Assembly (NCBI GenBank): GCA_038213835.1
Contig: JBBQSN010000196.1
Span: 1 to 5,027, forward strand
Origin: JBBQSN01 sp038213835
GTDB taxonomy: Bacteria > Actinomycetota > Actinomycetes > Actinomycetales > CAWJMD01
Reading direction: 5' to 3'
DNA: 5,027 bases
In this document: positions 4,648-5,027 of the stretch, piece after piece
How positions within the stretch are numbered: the stretch's first letter is position 1
Layout: every line of letters begins with the position of its first letter
The notes under the pieces: generated by a model
What the model saw: the letters and a program-made list of their open reading frames with translations, nothing else
What the model was told of the DNA's origin: nothing
Databases searched by the model: none
Translations under genes and position numbers: made by a program

Positions 4648-4654
4648 CGCGATC

Positions 4655-5027
4655 ATGGCCAAGAAGTCCCGCCGCACCGGCGCGCAGTCGGAGTCGTCAG
4701 GAACGTCCACGCTGCCGGACGGCGACGACGTCGCGGCCGTCGGTCCCCGTGAGCCCTGCCCCTGCGGATCCGGCAAGCGCTACAAGCTCTGCCACGGCCG
4801 GGCGGCGAAGCGTGACACCGAGGTCGCGCACGTCGCACGGCCGTTCGAGGGCCTGGCGGGCGAGTGCGACTGGGTGGCGCTGCGCGAGATGGTCCCCGCG
4901 GCCACCGTGCAGGTGCGCACGACCGCCGAGCACGGCGCGGTCGAGGCCACCGTGGCCACGGTGCTGCCGATGGCCTGGGCCGGCCTGCGCCGCGCCGACG
5001 GCGAGGTCATGGTCGGGCTGCAGACCC
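4655..5027 (+). CDS. DUF5926 family protein with SEC-C motif, N-terminal 124 codons (3' end outside window)
   Basis: The frame opens at ATG 4655 and is still open at the window edge. Residues 1-30 are a charged, low-complexity leader (MAKKSRR...), followed by the SEC-C zinc-binding motif C35-P-C37-G-S-G-K-R-Y-K-L-C46-H47, as in SecA C-terminal tails and many other proteins. Residues about 62-124 (RPFEGLAGECDWVALREMVPAATV and VATVLPMAWAGLRR) match the start of DUF5926, a family I know from actinobacteria such as Streptomyces; recognition is by pattern, not search. The function of the family is unknown. The metal ligands are intact. It follows the GHKL gene closely, and the pairing suggests a shared task that cannot be named. 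Confidence 0.92.
   Translation, partial: MAKKSRRTGAQSESSGTSTLPDGDDVAAVGPREPCPCGSGKRYKLCHGRAAKRDTEVAHVARPFEGLAGECDWVALREMVPAATVQVRTTAEHGAVEATVATVLPMAWAGLRRADGEVMVGLQT

Noticed and set aside
1..5027. Mobile element, CRISPR array, tRNA or other RNA gene
   Set aside because: No transposase or integrase coding, no regularly spaced repeats and no cloverleaf or rRNA-like sequence was seen. The 48-base pair of blocks is 75% identical and is not like insertion-sequence ends or target-site duplications.

Overview
The window comes from a high-GC Gram-positive bacterium. Base composition is strongly G+C-rich throughout, codon third positions are almost all G or C, GTG starts and TANNNT-type -10 boxes are used, and the last gene is a DUF5926/SEC-C protein of a kind I know only from actinobacteria. 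The proteins look most like those of Nocardioides and relatives, but that placement is from memory of the families, not a search.

Layout. (1) 1-453: 3' part of an Fpg/Nei-family DNA glycosylase gene on the plus strand. It converges, across only 11 bases, with (2) 465-1046 on the minus strand, a lipoprotein whose C-terminal half is a Streptomyces-subtilisin-inhibitor (SSI)-like domain with an unusual Glu at the predicted reactive-site P1 position. (3) 1153-1485, divergent from it: a single-domain rhodanese with an intact Cys active-site loop. (4) 1486-1719: a 234-base intergenic region with inverted repeats and a promoter-like block. (5) 1720-2931: a 403-residue standalone AAA-type ATPase with a C-terminal helix-turn-helix-like region. 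(6) 3001-3759: a secreted protein with an FN3-like domain and a C-terminal beta-sandwich-like domain, probably with its own promoter. (7) 3760-4091: 332 bases without an intact gene. They hold a near-palindrome, a second copy of the promoter-like block found upstream of the ATPase gene, the first ~25 codons of a glycerophosphodiester phosphodiesterase (GDPD) gene that then breaks off, and a good promoter for the next gene. (8) 4092-4631: a GHKL (RsbW/SpoIIAB-like) ATP-binding protein. (9) 4655-end: the N-terminal 124 codons of a DUF5926 protein with a SEC-C metal-binding motif.

How it fits together. Most of the window is ordinary core actinobacterial gene content, with no mobile element, RNA gene or CRISPR array visible. 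The GHKL protein and DUF5926 are adjacent on the same strand and are probably a conserved pair; I recall GDPD genes as frequent neighbours of it, which would make the broken GDPD reading frame a relic in its ancestral place. The most unusual point is that the relic keeps an upstream block that aligns without gaps, at 36 of 48 positions, with the block upstream of the AAA ATPase gene 2121 bases earlier, including a conserved TCTCT-N22-AGAGA inverted repeat. The two blocks therefore flank a segment holding the ATPase and the secreted-protein gene. This could be a shared regulator site or an old duplication. I see no clear case for a wholly new multi-gene system.
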